A stretch of 64,000 bases of DNA from Palleronia abyssalis (GTDB taxonomy: Bacteria > Pseudomonadota > Alphaproteobacteria > Rhodobacterales > Rhodobacteraceae), in NCBI RefSeq assembly GCF_900302445.1, contig NZ_ONZF01000009.1, positions 62,001 to 126,000 on the forward strand, read 5' to 3'. The translations under genes and the position numbers were made by a program. Shown one piece after another: positions 1-7,632 of this stretch; the stretch's first letter is position 1; every line of letters starts with the position of its first letter. The notes under the pieces were generated by a model, which was not told where the DNA came from, ran no database searches, and saw only the letters and a program-made list of their open reading frames with translations.

Positions 1-448
1 GGCGGTGCATCTTTATGTGGACAACCCGGTTTGGGCCCTGAAAACAAGGGCTGTGGGAGACGGACTGCCGGGCTGTTTCGCGCGCCCATGAAACGATCGC
101 GGGGGCGGATCCGCCGGCCGATGGCCTGTCATCTTCCATTCTTGGCGCCCTCTTGCGCGACGGGGCAATCGGTGGAAAGGTCGATACAGGAAAGCCCGCA
201 AACTTTCCCGTATTGCAGCCGGGCGCGCGCTCCCCGCGCGCGTCCGGTCAGTTCCTCCCGGCGACCACCTGGTCTGCGGCGCCCGCAATGGTCCTGCAGG
301 GCGTGCCGGAACCGGTGCTCGCGGTCGTCCCTGGCAGACACGTCCCGACAGATCGTCTCGTGGCCCCCCGATCGGGGGTATGATCCTTGTCACCGGCCTT
401 CAGGGTTGATCCGGCGGGATGCGAGAAGCGTTCCCCGGTGGGAGTGGC
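1..448. other. no gene recognised; two GC palindromes
   Basis: Open frames on both strands here read as Arg/Pro/Ser-rich shadow translations without domain logic, so I call no gene. Visible structures are a short GC hairpin (CGCGCGC, 5-nt loop, GCGCGCG, 224-242) and the perfect palindrome CCCCCGATCGGGGG at 365-378. The second lies about 70 bp beyond the stop of the leftward binding-protein gene. It has no T-run, so a terminator role is only a possibility. Confidence 0.4.
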
Positions 449-1303
449 CTACTCCGGTACCCCGCCCAGTATGAAGGTGGCGATCAGGAGAGGACCGGGC
501 TCGGCGCCGGGGAAATGGCGCGCGAAGATGTCCCACACGGCGCCGGTTCGCAAGAGAGAGGAGAGACCGGCATCGATGAAGGCCAGTCCTTCCCAGTCGC
601 AGGCCTGAAGGGCAATGGCGTATGGCTCGAAGGAGTTGAGCCGGCCGCCGAGACGGAGTGGGGACCGCGCGGCGAGATACGGCAGCAACAGGGCCTGATC
701 TCCGGCATGGGCGGCGACCTTCCGGTCCTTGAGCATCTGCACGCCTTCGGGATGATCGTCGACAAGGAGGATTTCGACCCGGTCAGACACACCAGCCTCC
801 CCGAGCGCAGACCGAAGCCCGGCAAGGGTCGTGGTGCCGGTGACGACCGACACGGTCCGGTCGACCAGATCCTCCACGTTCAGCACAGGATCCGCACCGT
901 AGGACAGGAAGTCCGCCCCGGTCACGAAGACCGTCTGGCTGAACCCGAGGCCGCGTTCGCGCCGGTCGATCGAGGCCGTGGTGGCCCCGCACAGGATATC
1001 GACTTGGCCGGCCAGTACGGCTTCGACGCGATCGGCCGGTGCCACGGCGGCCTCGTGGAGTGTTGGGACCGGGATTTCGGCTCGGACCGCGGCTGCCTCT
1101 ACGGCGTCGCGGCAGAGATCCACCATGTATCCTTCTCCTTTGCCGTCGACGATGTCGGAGAAGGGCAGAGAGTCCACGACCACGCCCATGGTGATCGACC
1201 CGGCCGAGACGATCGATCCCCTGCCGTCGGCGCACGCCGCCAAGGCAGCCTCCCCCTGGAGGACCAGCGCCAGGACTGCACTTTGCCAGATACGTCTCGT
1301 CAT
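449..1303 (-). CDS. periplasmic solute-binding protein, family 3 (amino-acid-type)
   Basis: 284 residues. The N-terminus is a typical Sec signal (MTRRIWQSAVLALVLQ, cleavage probably after AALA near residue 22). The mature part follows the family 3 extracellular solute-binding pattern: 'ITMGVVVDSLPFSD', then 'GYMVDLCRDAV', 'GQVDILCGATTASIDRRERGLGFSQ' split over the usual hinge, and a C-terminal ligand-lobe motif 'AIALQ'. Such proteins capture amino acids or other small ligands in the periplasm for an ABC importer or a sensor. No permease or ATPase gene is adjacent, so this may be an orphan binding protein that feeds signal transduction. It is divergent from the membrane protein at 1363, with only 59 bp between the starts. 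Confidence 0.85.
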   Translation of the reverse strand: MTRRIWQSAVLALVLQGEAALAACADGRGSIVSAGSITMGVVVDSLPFSDIVDGKGEGYMVDLCRDAVEAAAVRAEIPVPTLHEAAVAPADRVEAVLAGQVDILCGATTASIDRRERGLGFSQTVFVTGADFLSYGADPVLNVEDLVDRTVSVVTGTTTLAGLRSALGEAGVSDRVEILLVDDHPEGVQMLKDRKVAAHAGDQALLLPYLAARSPLRLGGRLNSFEPYAIALQACDWEGLAFIDAGLSSLLRTGAVWDIFARHFPGAEPGPLLIATFILGGVPE

Positions 1304-1362
1304 AAGCGATATTGCCGTGCAAGCTCAGCATACGGTAGGCACAGCAGGAATGGGGGTCAATC

Positions 1363-2133
1363 GTGCGAAGCAAGCGCAGAGTGAGCCCGGGGCCTGCCGA
1401 GCTGATGCGCCTGTCGGCGGCCATGATCGCCGGGGCGGCCATTATGGCATGGGCCCTGATGGCGTGGGGACCTGCAACGCCGCCTGAACTGTCGTCCGAT
1501 CGGATCGCGGAGTGCGCCTGGGGAACCACGTGCTGGCACAACACCTACTACGACGCATTCGTGCGGAACGGCCTTGTCGAAGGCCGCCCGGCGGAAGGCA
1601 GCGTGCTGGGCCTTCTTCGCTACCGGATCGAGGCCGTCACGACGCAGGATCTCTTCACCTCCCTGACGATCCTGTTTTCGGTTCTGATCTTTCTCGGGGG
1701 GCTTGCGTATGGCCGGCGCGAACAGTTGCGGATGCATACGGTCGAGGTTCTGATGAGCGTTTTCCTGTCCGACACGCTGGCCAGGGAGAACCCCCGCATG
1801 GCCAACCTGATGCGCCGTGCAAAGGAAGGTGATGTTCAGATCACCGGAGATTTGGACGGGGCGGATGACCAGACCCTCATCACCATGCTCGATTTCTACG
1901 AGTTCGTGGCCCAGAGCTGTTTCGAGCGGTCCCTGAGCACGCGTGTCGTCATCGAGATCCGCGGCGATGCGATGCGCAGGGCCTATGATGTCTGCCGAGG
2001 CTACATTCGTGACCGGCGGGAAGATTTCGATGAGGAGGGGCATGAAAGCCGCCTCTATGCGGCTTTCGAGCGTTTTGTCCGTGACTACCTGACCAGGCAG
2101 GACCGCTTTCATGCCGTGGACGACCTCTCGTGA
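1363..2133 (+). CDS. two-TM membrane protein of unknown function (DUF4760-like)
   Basis: 256 residues. One hydrophobic segment spans about residues 15-35 and a second about 96-117 ('LTILFSVLIFLGGLAYG'). The roughly 60-residue stretch between them should be periplasmic and contains two Cys (CAWGTTC). The C-terminal 135 residues are soluble, charged and helical ('TVEVLMSVFLSDTLARENPRMANLMRRA', given here in part), resembling cytoplasmic domains of DUF4760-type proteins; I am not certain of the family. The stop codon overlaps the GTG start of the DUF1028 gene, so the two are translationally coupled. Pairing with the divergent solute-binding protein suggests a membrane sensor, which is inference. 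Confidence 0.65.
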   Translation: MRSKRRVSPGPAELMRLSAAMIAGAAIMAWALMAWGPATPPELSSDRIAECAWGTTCWHNTYYDAFVRNGLVEGRPAEGSVLGLLRYRIEAVTTQDLFTSLTILFSVLIFLGGLAYGRREQLRMHTVEVLMSVFLSDTLARENPRMANLMRRAKEGDVQITGDLDGADDQTLITMLDFYEFVAQSCFERSLSTRVVIEIRGDAMRRAYDVCRGYIRDRREDFDEEGHESRLYAAFERFVRDYLTRQDRFHAVDDLS

Positions 2134-2804
2134 CGTACTCGATCCTCTGTCGCGATCCAGAGACCGGGGCACTTGGCGGCGCGGCCGCCACGGGAAGTCT
2201 GTGTGTCGGGGGATGGGTTCTTCGGGGTGCTGCGGGCATCGGTGTTTCGGCAAGCCAGGGAACGGCTCCCTCAACCTTATGGGGCGACGCGGCCCAGTCT
2301 CGCATGGCCCGGGGGACTTCCGCCGAAGCAGTCGTCTCGGACCTTGCTGCCGCTGATCCGGGGGCGGCATACCGCCAGCTTGCGGCCCTTGATGCGAGGG
2401 GGCGTATCGGAGATTTCACGGGGGAGCGTTCGGTGGGATGGGCAGGTGCCCGAACAGCCGCCAATGCTGTCGCCGTCGGCAACATGCTCGGGGGACCTCG
2501 GGTGCTGGAGGCCGCTCTCGAAGCCCTGATGGTACGAAACACCCGGCTCGACCTTCGCCTTCTGGACGCGCTTGCTGCAGGAGCGCAAGCGGGAGGGGAC
2601 AGCCGGGGCCTTCTGTCCGCGGCCTTGCTGGTTGTGCGCCGGGACGCGGCGCCATTGACCCTCAGGGTGGATCATTCGCACCGCCCGCTCGACGACCTGC
2701 TGCGCTTGCACGCGCAGGCCATGGCCTCCCCCTATATCGACTGGCTGGATCATGTCCCCACACTCGACCAGCCGTACCGCAGACCGGCGGAGGAGGGGAA
2801 ATGA
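2130..2804 (+). CDS. DUF1028 family protein (Ntn-hydrolase-like)
   Basis: 224 residues, GTG start overlapping the preceding stop (GTGA). The beginning 'MTYSILCRDPETGALGGAAATGSLCVGG' (quoted to show the family signature) and 'GIGVSASQGTA', 'ALDARGRIGDFTGE' and 'AVGNMLGGPRVLEAALEAL' match the DUF1028 family, which has an Ntn-hydrolase-like fold and is often found next to amidohydrolases or peptide-degradation genes. Substrate is unknown. The C-terminal part is shorter than in long DUF1028 members that carry an extra peptidoglycan-binding domain. The gene is coupled to the membrane protein upstream. Confidence 0.85.
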   Translation: MTYSILCRDPETGALGGAAATGSLCVGGWVLRGAAGIGVSASQGTAPSTLWGDAAQSRMARGTSAEAVVSDLAAADPGAAYRQLAALDARGRIGDFTGERSVGWAGARTAANAVAVGNMLGGPRVLEAALEALMVRNTRLDLRLLDALAAGAQAGGDSRGLLSAALLVVRRDAAPLTLRVDHSHRPLDDLLRLHAQAMASPYIDWLDHVPTLDQPYRRPAEEGK

Positions 2805-3016
2805 GATTGTGAGTTACACCCGTGTGGCGTCGCTTTCTGATTGGCCCCGGGGGCGCTGTCGGGCGCTTGGCTCGTGCAAGATTTCGTAAGCCCCCGGGCT
2901 GAGCGTCGCCTTGACGCGCCTTCAGCCTCGTCACCGCGCCCCGATCCGGCCCGCGCAAGGACAAAGCAAGTCAATGGCGAACGCGTCTTGACCACGGGTG
3001 CGCATTGCATAGCGCA

Positions 3017-3238
3017 TCAAAGCCCCAGGTAAGTCCGCAGGGCCTCGTTCACAGCTTCGCTTTTGTTCTTTTCGCGATCAAGCGCAGCGACCACGTCCGG
3101 AGCCAGCATCAAGTTCACGCGCTTCTTGCGTTGATCCGGATGCATGGGGGGGCGACCGCGTTTCGCTTCACGGAAGAAATGCTCATCCAGGTCTCGCACC
3201 TCGCCGTCGTCACCGATGTATGGGTTCTCTTCAGCCAT
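3017..3238 (-). CDS. brnA: BrnA-like antitoxin
   Basis: 73 residues. It has an acidic, disordered-looking N-terminus, a basic linker 'KRGRPPMHPDQRKKR', then a short ribbon-helix-helix 'VNLMLAPDVVAALDREKNKSEAVNEALR'-type motif. BrnA proteins neutralise BrnT and repress their own operon as dimers. The start codon overlaps the end of the BrnT gene by 8 bp, the usual toxin-first order of this module. The RHH is at the weak end of similarity to classical BrnA, so the name rests partly on the partner. Confidence 0.75.
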   Translation of the reverse strand: MAEENPYIGDDGEVRDLDEHFFREAKRGRPPMHPDQRKKRVNLMLAPDVVAALDREKNKSEAVNEALRTYLGL

Positions 3239-3506
3239 ATAGCTTTACCTCTCTGGCATTCGCCTTGCGCAGACTGATGACGCGCAAGACATCGTTCCTG
3301 TAGCACCAAGCGACCACGCAAAGACGCCCTCTGATGGGGGCCAAGGTGATGAAGCGCGTTTCGGGATAGGGCTGACGGGTGTCTTCCAGCGTGATGGCAG
3401 TCTCCCAGTCGATCAGCGCCACCTCGGCGAAGTCGAGGCCGCGCGCCATGAACGTAGCTTCGCGCTTCTGTTCGTCCCATTCGAGCTTCACGAAATTGAT
3501 ATACAC
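3231..3506 (-). CDS. brnT: BrnT family toxin
   Basis: 91 residues from a GTG start; an internal GTG five codons later (just before 'KLEWDEQKREATFMARGLDF') could be the true start. BrnT toxins are RelE-fold ribonucleases. Visible family features are 'EWDEQKREATFMARGLDFAEV', 'DTRQPYPETRFITLAPIRG', 'LCVVAWCYRNDVLRVISLRKANARE', quoted as separate blocks: the last is the hallmark R-x-I-S-x-R-x-A-x-x-x-E motif carrying catalytic Arg residues. It forms an operon with brnA immediately downstream. The module lies in a region with several other toxin-antitoxin systems. Confidence 0.9.
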   Translation of the reverse strand: MYINFVKLEWDEQKREATFMARGLDFAEVALIDWETAITLEDTRQPYPETRFITLAPIRGRLCVVAWCYRNDVLRVISLRKANAREVKLYG

Positions 3507-3897
3507 ACCTTAAAGCCTTCGCAAGTCTCCCCTCTGGGCCAGAGTTGCGTGATGCGGACGGCAGGCTCGGCCTGCGCGCCTGGGTGGGCGGCCGGAGCCG
3601 ATACAAGCGCAACTGATTGGCAACCTTCACCAAACTGACTGACCTGCTCCCCTGCAACACCCGCACTTTCGGGATAGCCAGTTCTTCAGGCGGGGGTGAT
3701 GAATAGTCTTTCCCGATGCATAGAGAGCGATCTTGCACCGGTAAGGGCGCTGGCCAGGCGTGAGAACACAGGGGCCAGCCAAACCTGGGCGTTGTGACCC
3801 TGAAGCGCAGGCCGCATCGCGTTCCGGAACGTCCCATGGAAGAACTGCCAAGGGCGATGAGATCCGGTTGCATCCACGGAGGCTGACATATCGGGCT
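3507..3897. other. intergenic stretch without a recognised gene
   Basis: About 390 bp between the BrnT start and the end of the VapC-like gene. No frame gives a convincing protein, and I see no terminator with a T-run. It presumably contains the brnTA promoter near 3510-3560. Confidence 0.4.
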
Positions 3898-4323
3898 CTA
3901 TGGTCCGGGCTCCCAGGGGTTTTGGATTTGAACCCCTGAATTCGTGAAATCCTTCACATTTCGCGTTGCCAGTGTCGCCCCGCGAGACGCCGCGATGGAT
4001 GCGATCTGGCAGTCGGCCTCCTTGACCGGTTTGCCGGCCCGGCGCCTGCGCGCGGCAATCTTTGGGTAGGCCTTGGCCGCCGTGCTGTCGAACGGCAGGA
4101 TGCGCCCCGCGAAATCCTCGTCGATCATGCCGTTCAACGCGGCTTCCAGCCCAGACCGCCTCCTGCCATCGGGCAAAAGCAGGAGGCCGAAGCGCAACTC
4201 CGCCTCCACGATTGCCGGCAGATAGAGATCGGTCGCGGATTGGGCGGCGAACCACTCAAGAACGATTGGCGCCGGAACTGGCCGCATGACCTCTGAAAGG
4301 ACGTTGGTGTCGAGCAGGATCAT
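3898..4323 (-). CDS. PIN-domain toxin (VapC/FitB family)
   Basis: 141 residues. The PIN nuclease acidic residues are visible: 'MILLDTNVLSE' (Asp5 and Glu11), 'EAELRFGL' (Glu in the second motif) and 'EADCQIASIAASRGATLATRN' carrying Asp and the final 'TRNVKDF' Asp. Family members cleave RNA, often initiator tRNA, in a Mg-dependent way. The C-terminus 'GVQIQNPWEP' is typical for the FitB-like subgroup. The start overlaps the antitoxin stop (ATGA, 4320-4323), giving tight coupling. A 21-codon fragment of a close relative lies at 16398-16460. Confidence 0.92.
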   Translation of the reverse strand: MILLDTNVLSEVMRPVPAPIVLEWFAAQSATDLYLPAIVEAELRFGLLLLPDGRRRSGLEAALNGMIDEDFAGRILPFDSTAAKAYPKIAARRRRAGKPVKEADCQIASIAASRGATLATRNVKDFTNSGVQIQNPWEPGP

Positions 4324-4562
4324 TCGAATGCCGTCGTTTCGCGCCCCGAAGACCGTTCCGGAATATCAAGGTCGACTCCGCCTTCGGCGCCAAATCGCCG
4401 GGAGATGGCGAGACCCAGATTTCCCGATGGGGGCTGGGTTTCCACGGCCCGCCGCAGGATGTCTCGAGCCTCTTCTTCCATGGAGCGCCCGTGCTGTGCG
4501 GCACGGACCCGCAAGCTGTGTTTTACCGCGTCGTCGAGATTGCGAATGGTGAGACTGGCCAT
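4320..4562 (-). CDS. FitA-like ribbon-helix-helix antitoxin
   Basis: 80 residues. I chose the ATG at 4562 rather than a longer upstream frame because 'AAGGAAGGA' sits about 8 nt before it and the protein then begins 'MASLTIRNLDDAVKHSLRV', the classic Arc/FitA-type RHH strand and helix. 'HGRSMEEEARDILRRAV' completes the DNA-binding dimerisation unit. The tail binds the PIN toxin encoded directly downstream. It should autoregulate the operon. Confidence 0.9.
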   Translation of the reverse strand: MASLTIRNLDDAVKHSLRVRAAQHGRSMEEEARDILRRAVETQPPSGNLGLAISRRFGAEGGVDLDIPERSSGRETTAFE

Positions 4563-5137
4563 GATCGGATCCTTCCTTGCGGAACATGTATGAGGTGCCA
4601 GCAAAGCAATCAATGCTATCAAAGCGTGCGATGCGGGCAAGCCGGTTTCAGCCCCCGGCCATCGTCAGGGACAAGGCACGCAGCCGTGGCAAGATCGACG
4701 ACGGGCCTGGGACGTTCGGCAGGTGGCACTCCGGCCCCGTCCCTTTGCGCCAGGGCTGACGTCCAGCGGGGCCTCGCGCGGCTTCGGCGCGGCTTGCCGG
4801 GACAGGTGCGCCGTGCTTTCCTGGGGCGCGGGAGTCTTTACGCACATCTTTCCCGCGGTCTCGGGGCCGGCGTTTTTTTATGTACTCCGCGTCGGTCCCC
4901 TTTTTGCCGCATGAGCTTTCCGCGGCACGGCCATGCCCTGCTGATTGTCGACGGCCGTGGGCTTTGCCGGTGTTTCGTCGGCAGGGTCTGACGCCTTGGC
5001 GTCGATCCCCCCGGGCTTGGTGGGCCTCGGCCGCTGAGGTATCGGGCCCCATGCGGCCTGACCGTTGGCCTTGCGTGCCTTGGCAGACCGGCGGAACGGA
5101 CCAGGTGCAGGATCGGCCCAGGATCGGTCAGGGCATG
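4563..5137. other. intergenic stretch, no convincing gene
   Basis: About 575 bp between the FitA-like start and the cyclase stop. One leftward frame (ending at 4878) gives a low-complexity Ala/Pro/Lys tail ('DPADETPAKPTAVDNQQG') but has no plausible start after the cyclase stop. Other frames are Arg/Pro-rich shadows. A T-rich patch 'cgttttttatg' lies near 4871-4881. I see no RNA gene. Confidence 0.35.
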
Positions 5138-6169
5138 TCAGCCATCCATGGCCCGCAGCGCCTCGGCCAGAGCCGCACGGGCCTGCGCGCGGGCTTCGGG
5201 ATCGGCGGCGTCGGGATCGATCCGCAGCGACATGTGGGGCGCATCCATCAGCACCCGGGCGCGGGCGGCTGTGGGGAGGATCCTGTAGACCTCGACCGGA
5301 TAGGCTACGCCGCGAACGTCCAGCACCCCGCCCGGTTCGCAGGACATGTCGTCGCCCAGATGGGCCCGGGTCTCGCGCGAGATCAGGATTTCGCCGGGCC
5401 GGGCCGCGGCTTCGAGGCGTGAGGCCAGGTTCACCGTGCCGCCGACGATCGTGTAGTCCATCCGCGCCTCGGAGCCGAAGTTGCCCACCGCGCAATACCC
5501 GGTATGCAGCCCCATCCGCGCCTGCAGTCCCTCGACGAGGCCCTCGCGCCGCCATCCGTCCGACAGCGTCTCGATCCGGTCGCGCATGGCCGTGGCCATG
5601 GCCACGGCGGCCCTGGCATCCTCGGCCACCCCGCGGGTTTCGGGATCGCCGAAAAAGCACATGACCGCGTCGCCTATGAACTTGTCGATTGTCGCGCCGT
5701 GGGCCGTCGCGATCTCGGCCATTTCGGTCAGGTATGTATTCAGCAGAAGGGTCATGTCCTCCGCTTCCATCCTGTCAGTCAGCTCGGTGAAACCGACGAG
5801 ATCGGAGAAGAACACCGTCAGCTTGCGCCGCTGGGCCGTGAGACGCACGTCCTGGCGCCCCTCGAAGATCGAGGCATAGACCTGCGGACTGAGATACTTG
5901 CCGAGCTTGCCCGACAACGTTTCGAGCGCGCGGGCCTTCATGGCCGCGTCCGTCGCGGCGGCCTCGTGGCGCTCGGCCATTTCGGCCAGGGCGCGCTCGT
6001 TGCGGTCGGACAGGCGCATCAGGCGGCGCAGTGTCTTGAGAAGGCGGGCATATCCTTCCGTCAGGGCGCGCAAGTCGGGATCGGTGCCGGCACCATCTGT
6101 CCTCAGCCGTGCCTGTGCCTGGTCCAGAAGGGCGGTTTCCCGATCGAAGAGGTCGTCCTGCCCGTTCAC
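5138..6169 (-). CDS. class III adenylate/guanylate cyclase with coiled-coil stalk
   Basis: 343 residues, cytosolic. Residues 25-95 are helical with the stretch 'YARLLKTLRRLMRLSDRNE' (40-58), then a class III cyclase catalytic domain at about 113-285. Metal-binding Asp123 (FSDLVGFTEL) and Asp167 (IGDAVM) are present, as are Lys163 and the transition-state Asn247/Arg251 pair (TVNLASR). Lys163 and Thr240 fit ATP as substrate, so cAMP is the likely product (inference). The start overlaps the stop of the SiaC-like gene by 4 bp. In Pseudomonas the equivalent position in the sia operon holds a GGDEF diguanylate cyclase (SiaD), so this gene replaces c-di-GMP by a purine cNMP output. Confidence 0.9.
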   Translation of the reverse strand: MNGQDDLFDRETALLDQAQARLRTDGAGTDPDLRALTEGYARLLKTLRRLMRLSDRNERALAEMAERHEAAATDAAMKARALETLSGKLGKYLSPQVYASIFEGRQDVRLTAQRRKLTVFFSDLVGFTELTDRMEAEDMTLLLNTYLTEMAEIATAHGATIDKFIGDAVMCFFGDPETRGVAEDARAAVAMATAMRDRIETLSDGWRREGLVEGLQARMGLHTGYCAVGNFGSEARMDYTIVGGTVNLASRLEAAARPGEILISRETRAHLGDDMSCEPGGVLDVRGVAYPVEVYRILPTAARARVLMDAPHMSLRIDPDAADPEARAQARAALAEALRAMDG

Positions 6170-6567
6170 GGTTCCTCGCCAACCGGTTCGAGCCGGAAGG
6201 TCGCATGTTCGAGATCCTCTCCGAACTCCTCTCCCAGTTCTTCCATGCTGTCGTCCTCGGCATCGAAGCGCCAGACGACCTCGACCGCGGTGCCGTGCCG
6301 GGCCGCCTCGTCGAGCCGTTCGAACAGCATCATGATCGCCTTGGCCGAGGAGGAATTGAAGTAGAAGAGCGCCACCTCCAACCGGGCCGCGCCGGGAGCG
6401 GTCGCGAGCCAGGCGTCCACCGCCGCGATGACCGGGCCGAACAGCTTTGTCACGTCCTCGGGATAGCTTTCTCCCTCCAGCCGCAGGACCCCTTGCGAGA
6501 AACGGAAGTCGATCTCCGGCGTGCGCGGCCCGGCGGGGTGATGAATGTCGGCGGGTCCTGCGGTCAT
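6166..6567 (-). CDS. siaC: SiaC-like regulatory phosphoprotein (DUF1987)
   Basis: 133 residues. 'TPEIDFRFSQGVLRLEGESYPED' and 'RLEVALFYFNSSSAKAIMMLF' (quoted in pieces) are the DUF1987/SiaC signature: an anti-sigma-antagonist-like fold whose phosphorylation state is set by a kinase (SiaB) and a PP2C phosphatase (SiaA). Ser72-Ser74 in 'NSSSAK' lies where Pseudomonas SiaC has its phospho-Thr; that equivalence is my alignment by eye. The gene overlaps both neighbours by 4 bp, so kinase, SiaC and cyclase form one translationally coupled operon. Unphosphorylated SiaC would be expected to bind the cyclase stalk. Confidence 0.88.
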   Translation of the reverse strand: MTAGPADIHHPAGPRTPEIDFRFSQGVLRLEGESYPEDVTKLFGPVIAAVDAWLATAPGAARLEVALFYFNSSSAKAIMMLFERLDEAARHGTAVEVVWRFDAEDDSMEELGEEFGEDLEHATFRLEPVGEEP

Positions 6568-7118
6568 GTGTCCTCTCCGATCCGGGCCTCGATGGCGAAG
6601 AAACTGCGCCCGTCCTCCATGCGCAGGAAATCGAACTCCACCGGTGCCGAAGACCGCCGCGCGATCTCGATCAGGCCGACCCCGGCCCCGCCGCCGACGG
6701 TGGCGTGGCCATCGCGCAGCTGGGTTTTGTAAGCGGATTTGAGCGCGGTATCGTCCATGCCCCGCAGATCCTCGAGCCGGGCGCGCAGGGGAGCCACGTC
6801 CTGCGCGGAGACGACATTGCCGGAATGGACGACATAGCTGCCGGCGTCGCGGCCGATGACGAGAATGCCATAGCTCAGCGTCTCGCCTGCGGCATCGAGC
6901 CGTTCGTCCGAATATCGGATCACGTTCTGCATCTGCTCGACGAAGACCGCGAACACCGATCGGATCGTCCGCCGTCCTGCCTCATCCGAGGCCAGTTTGC
7001 GGCGCAGAGCCTGTCCCACGCCGCCAAGGATGTCGTCAGTCACATAGCCGGAGTAAGCGAAGATCACCCCCCGATCCCGGAGGTCGGCCCTCAGATCGTA
7101 GATGCGCTGCGCCAGCAT
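6564..7118 (-). CDS. siaB: SiaB-like protein kinase (DUF6272)
   Basis: 184 residues from the ATG at 7118, which has a good ribosome site (CAGGAGAAAG, about 8 nt away). A longer frame to 7163 exists but begins with a basic stretch unlike the family. 'GVIFAYSGYVTDDILGGVGQALRRKL' and 'FVEQMQNVIRYSDE' are the SiaB signature. The conserved 'Q-N-x-x-R-Y' helix is the N-box-like ATP site of this histidine-kinase-fold Ser/Thr kinase, and 'GGGAGVGLIEIARRS' is the G-box. It should phosphorylate the SiaC-like protein encoded next. First gene of the operon; divergent from the SiaA-side genes. Confidence 0.88.
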   Translation of the reverse strand: MLAQRIYDLRADLRDRGVIFAYSGYVTDDILGGVGQALRRKLASDEAGRRTIRSVFAVFVEQMQNVIRYSDERLDAAGETLSYGILVIGRDAGSYVVHSGNVVSAQDVAPLRARLEDLRGMDDTALKSAYKTQLRDGHATVGGGAGVGLIEIARRSSAPVEFDFLRMEDGRSFFAIEARIGEDT

Positions 7119-7229
7119 TCCGTCTTTCTCCTGTTTTTGCCGGGGTCGTTTTCCTGAAATCAAAACCCTATCGCCGGGATGCGGTCCGCGCTACTCTCGC
7201 GACGGTATTTCGCAGCCGGGAGGTTTTTC

Positions 7230-7619
7230 ATGCGGCGTCTTTCGATTTCCGTTTCCGCCGTCCTCGGCTTTGCCTTTCTGCCGCTGGCCACCCCGGCGGT
7301 TGCGGAGATACCGACCGATTTGCGCGTGGCACTGCAGGGCGCGATGCTGTCGCATGTGGATTCCGTCTCGGTGGACGGCGCCTATACGTATCTCGACACG
7401 ACCACCGATACCTTGCGGACCGTTTATCCCGCCAACGTGCATCCAATGGTCGTGACCGTGGCCGGCGCCTATTTCGTCTGCTCCGAGATGGTCACCGAGA
7501 CCGGTGAGCAGATCACGGCGGATTTCCTCGTCCGGGAGGTCGCGGGAGAGTGGACGGTCGTTCAGGCGGTTCTCAACGATCGTGCTTCGCTTGAGGCGGC
7601 GATGTCGAAAGACAAGTGA
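7230..7619 (+). CDS. small exported protein of unknown function
   Basis: 129 residues from ATG 7230, chosen because GGGAGG lies just upstream and the protein then starts with a signal peptide 'MRRLSISVSAVLGFAFLP' cut near 'AVAE' (about residue 25). The mature protein of about 100 residues ('VDSVSVDGAYTYLDTTTDTL', 'YFVCSEMVTETGEQITADF') has one Cys and no family I recognise. It precedes the SiaA-like phosphatase by 13 bp and is probably co-transcribed with it. A periplasmic partner or ligand sensor for the periplasmic loop of that phosphatase is plausible but not shown. Confidence 0.75.
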   Translation: MRRLSISVSAVLGFAFLPLATPAVAEIPTDLRVALQGAMLSHVDSVSVDGAYTYLDTTTDTLRTVYPANVHPMVVTVAGAYFVCSEMVTETGEQITADFLVREVAGEWTVVQAVLNDRASLEAAMSKDK

Positions 7620-7632
7620 CGGACCGCTCCGC

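Noticed and set aside
3915-3940. tRNA T-arm-like sequence (GGGGTTCAAATCC on the minus strand)
   Set aside because: It lies inside the C-terminal codons of the PIN toxin and no cloverleaf can be formed around it.
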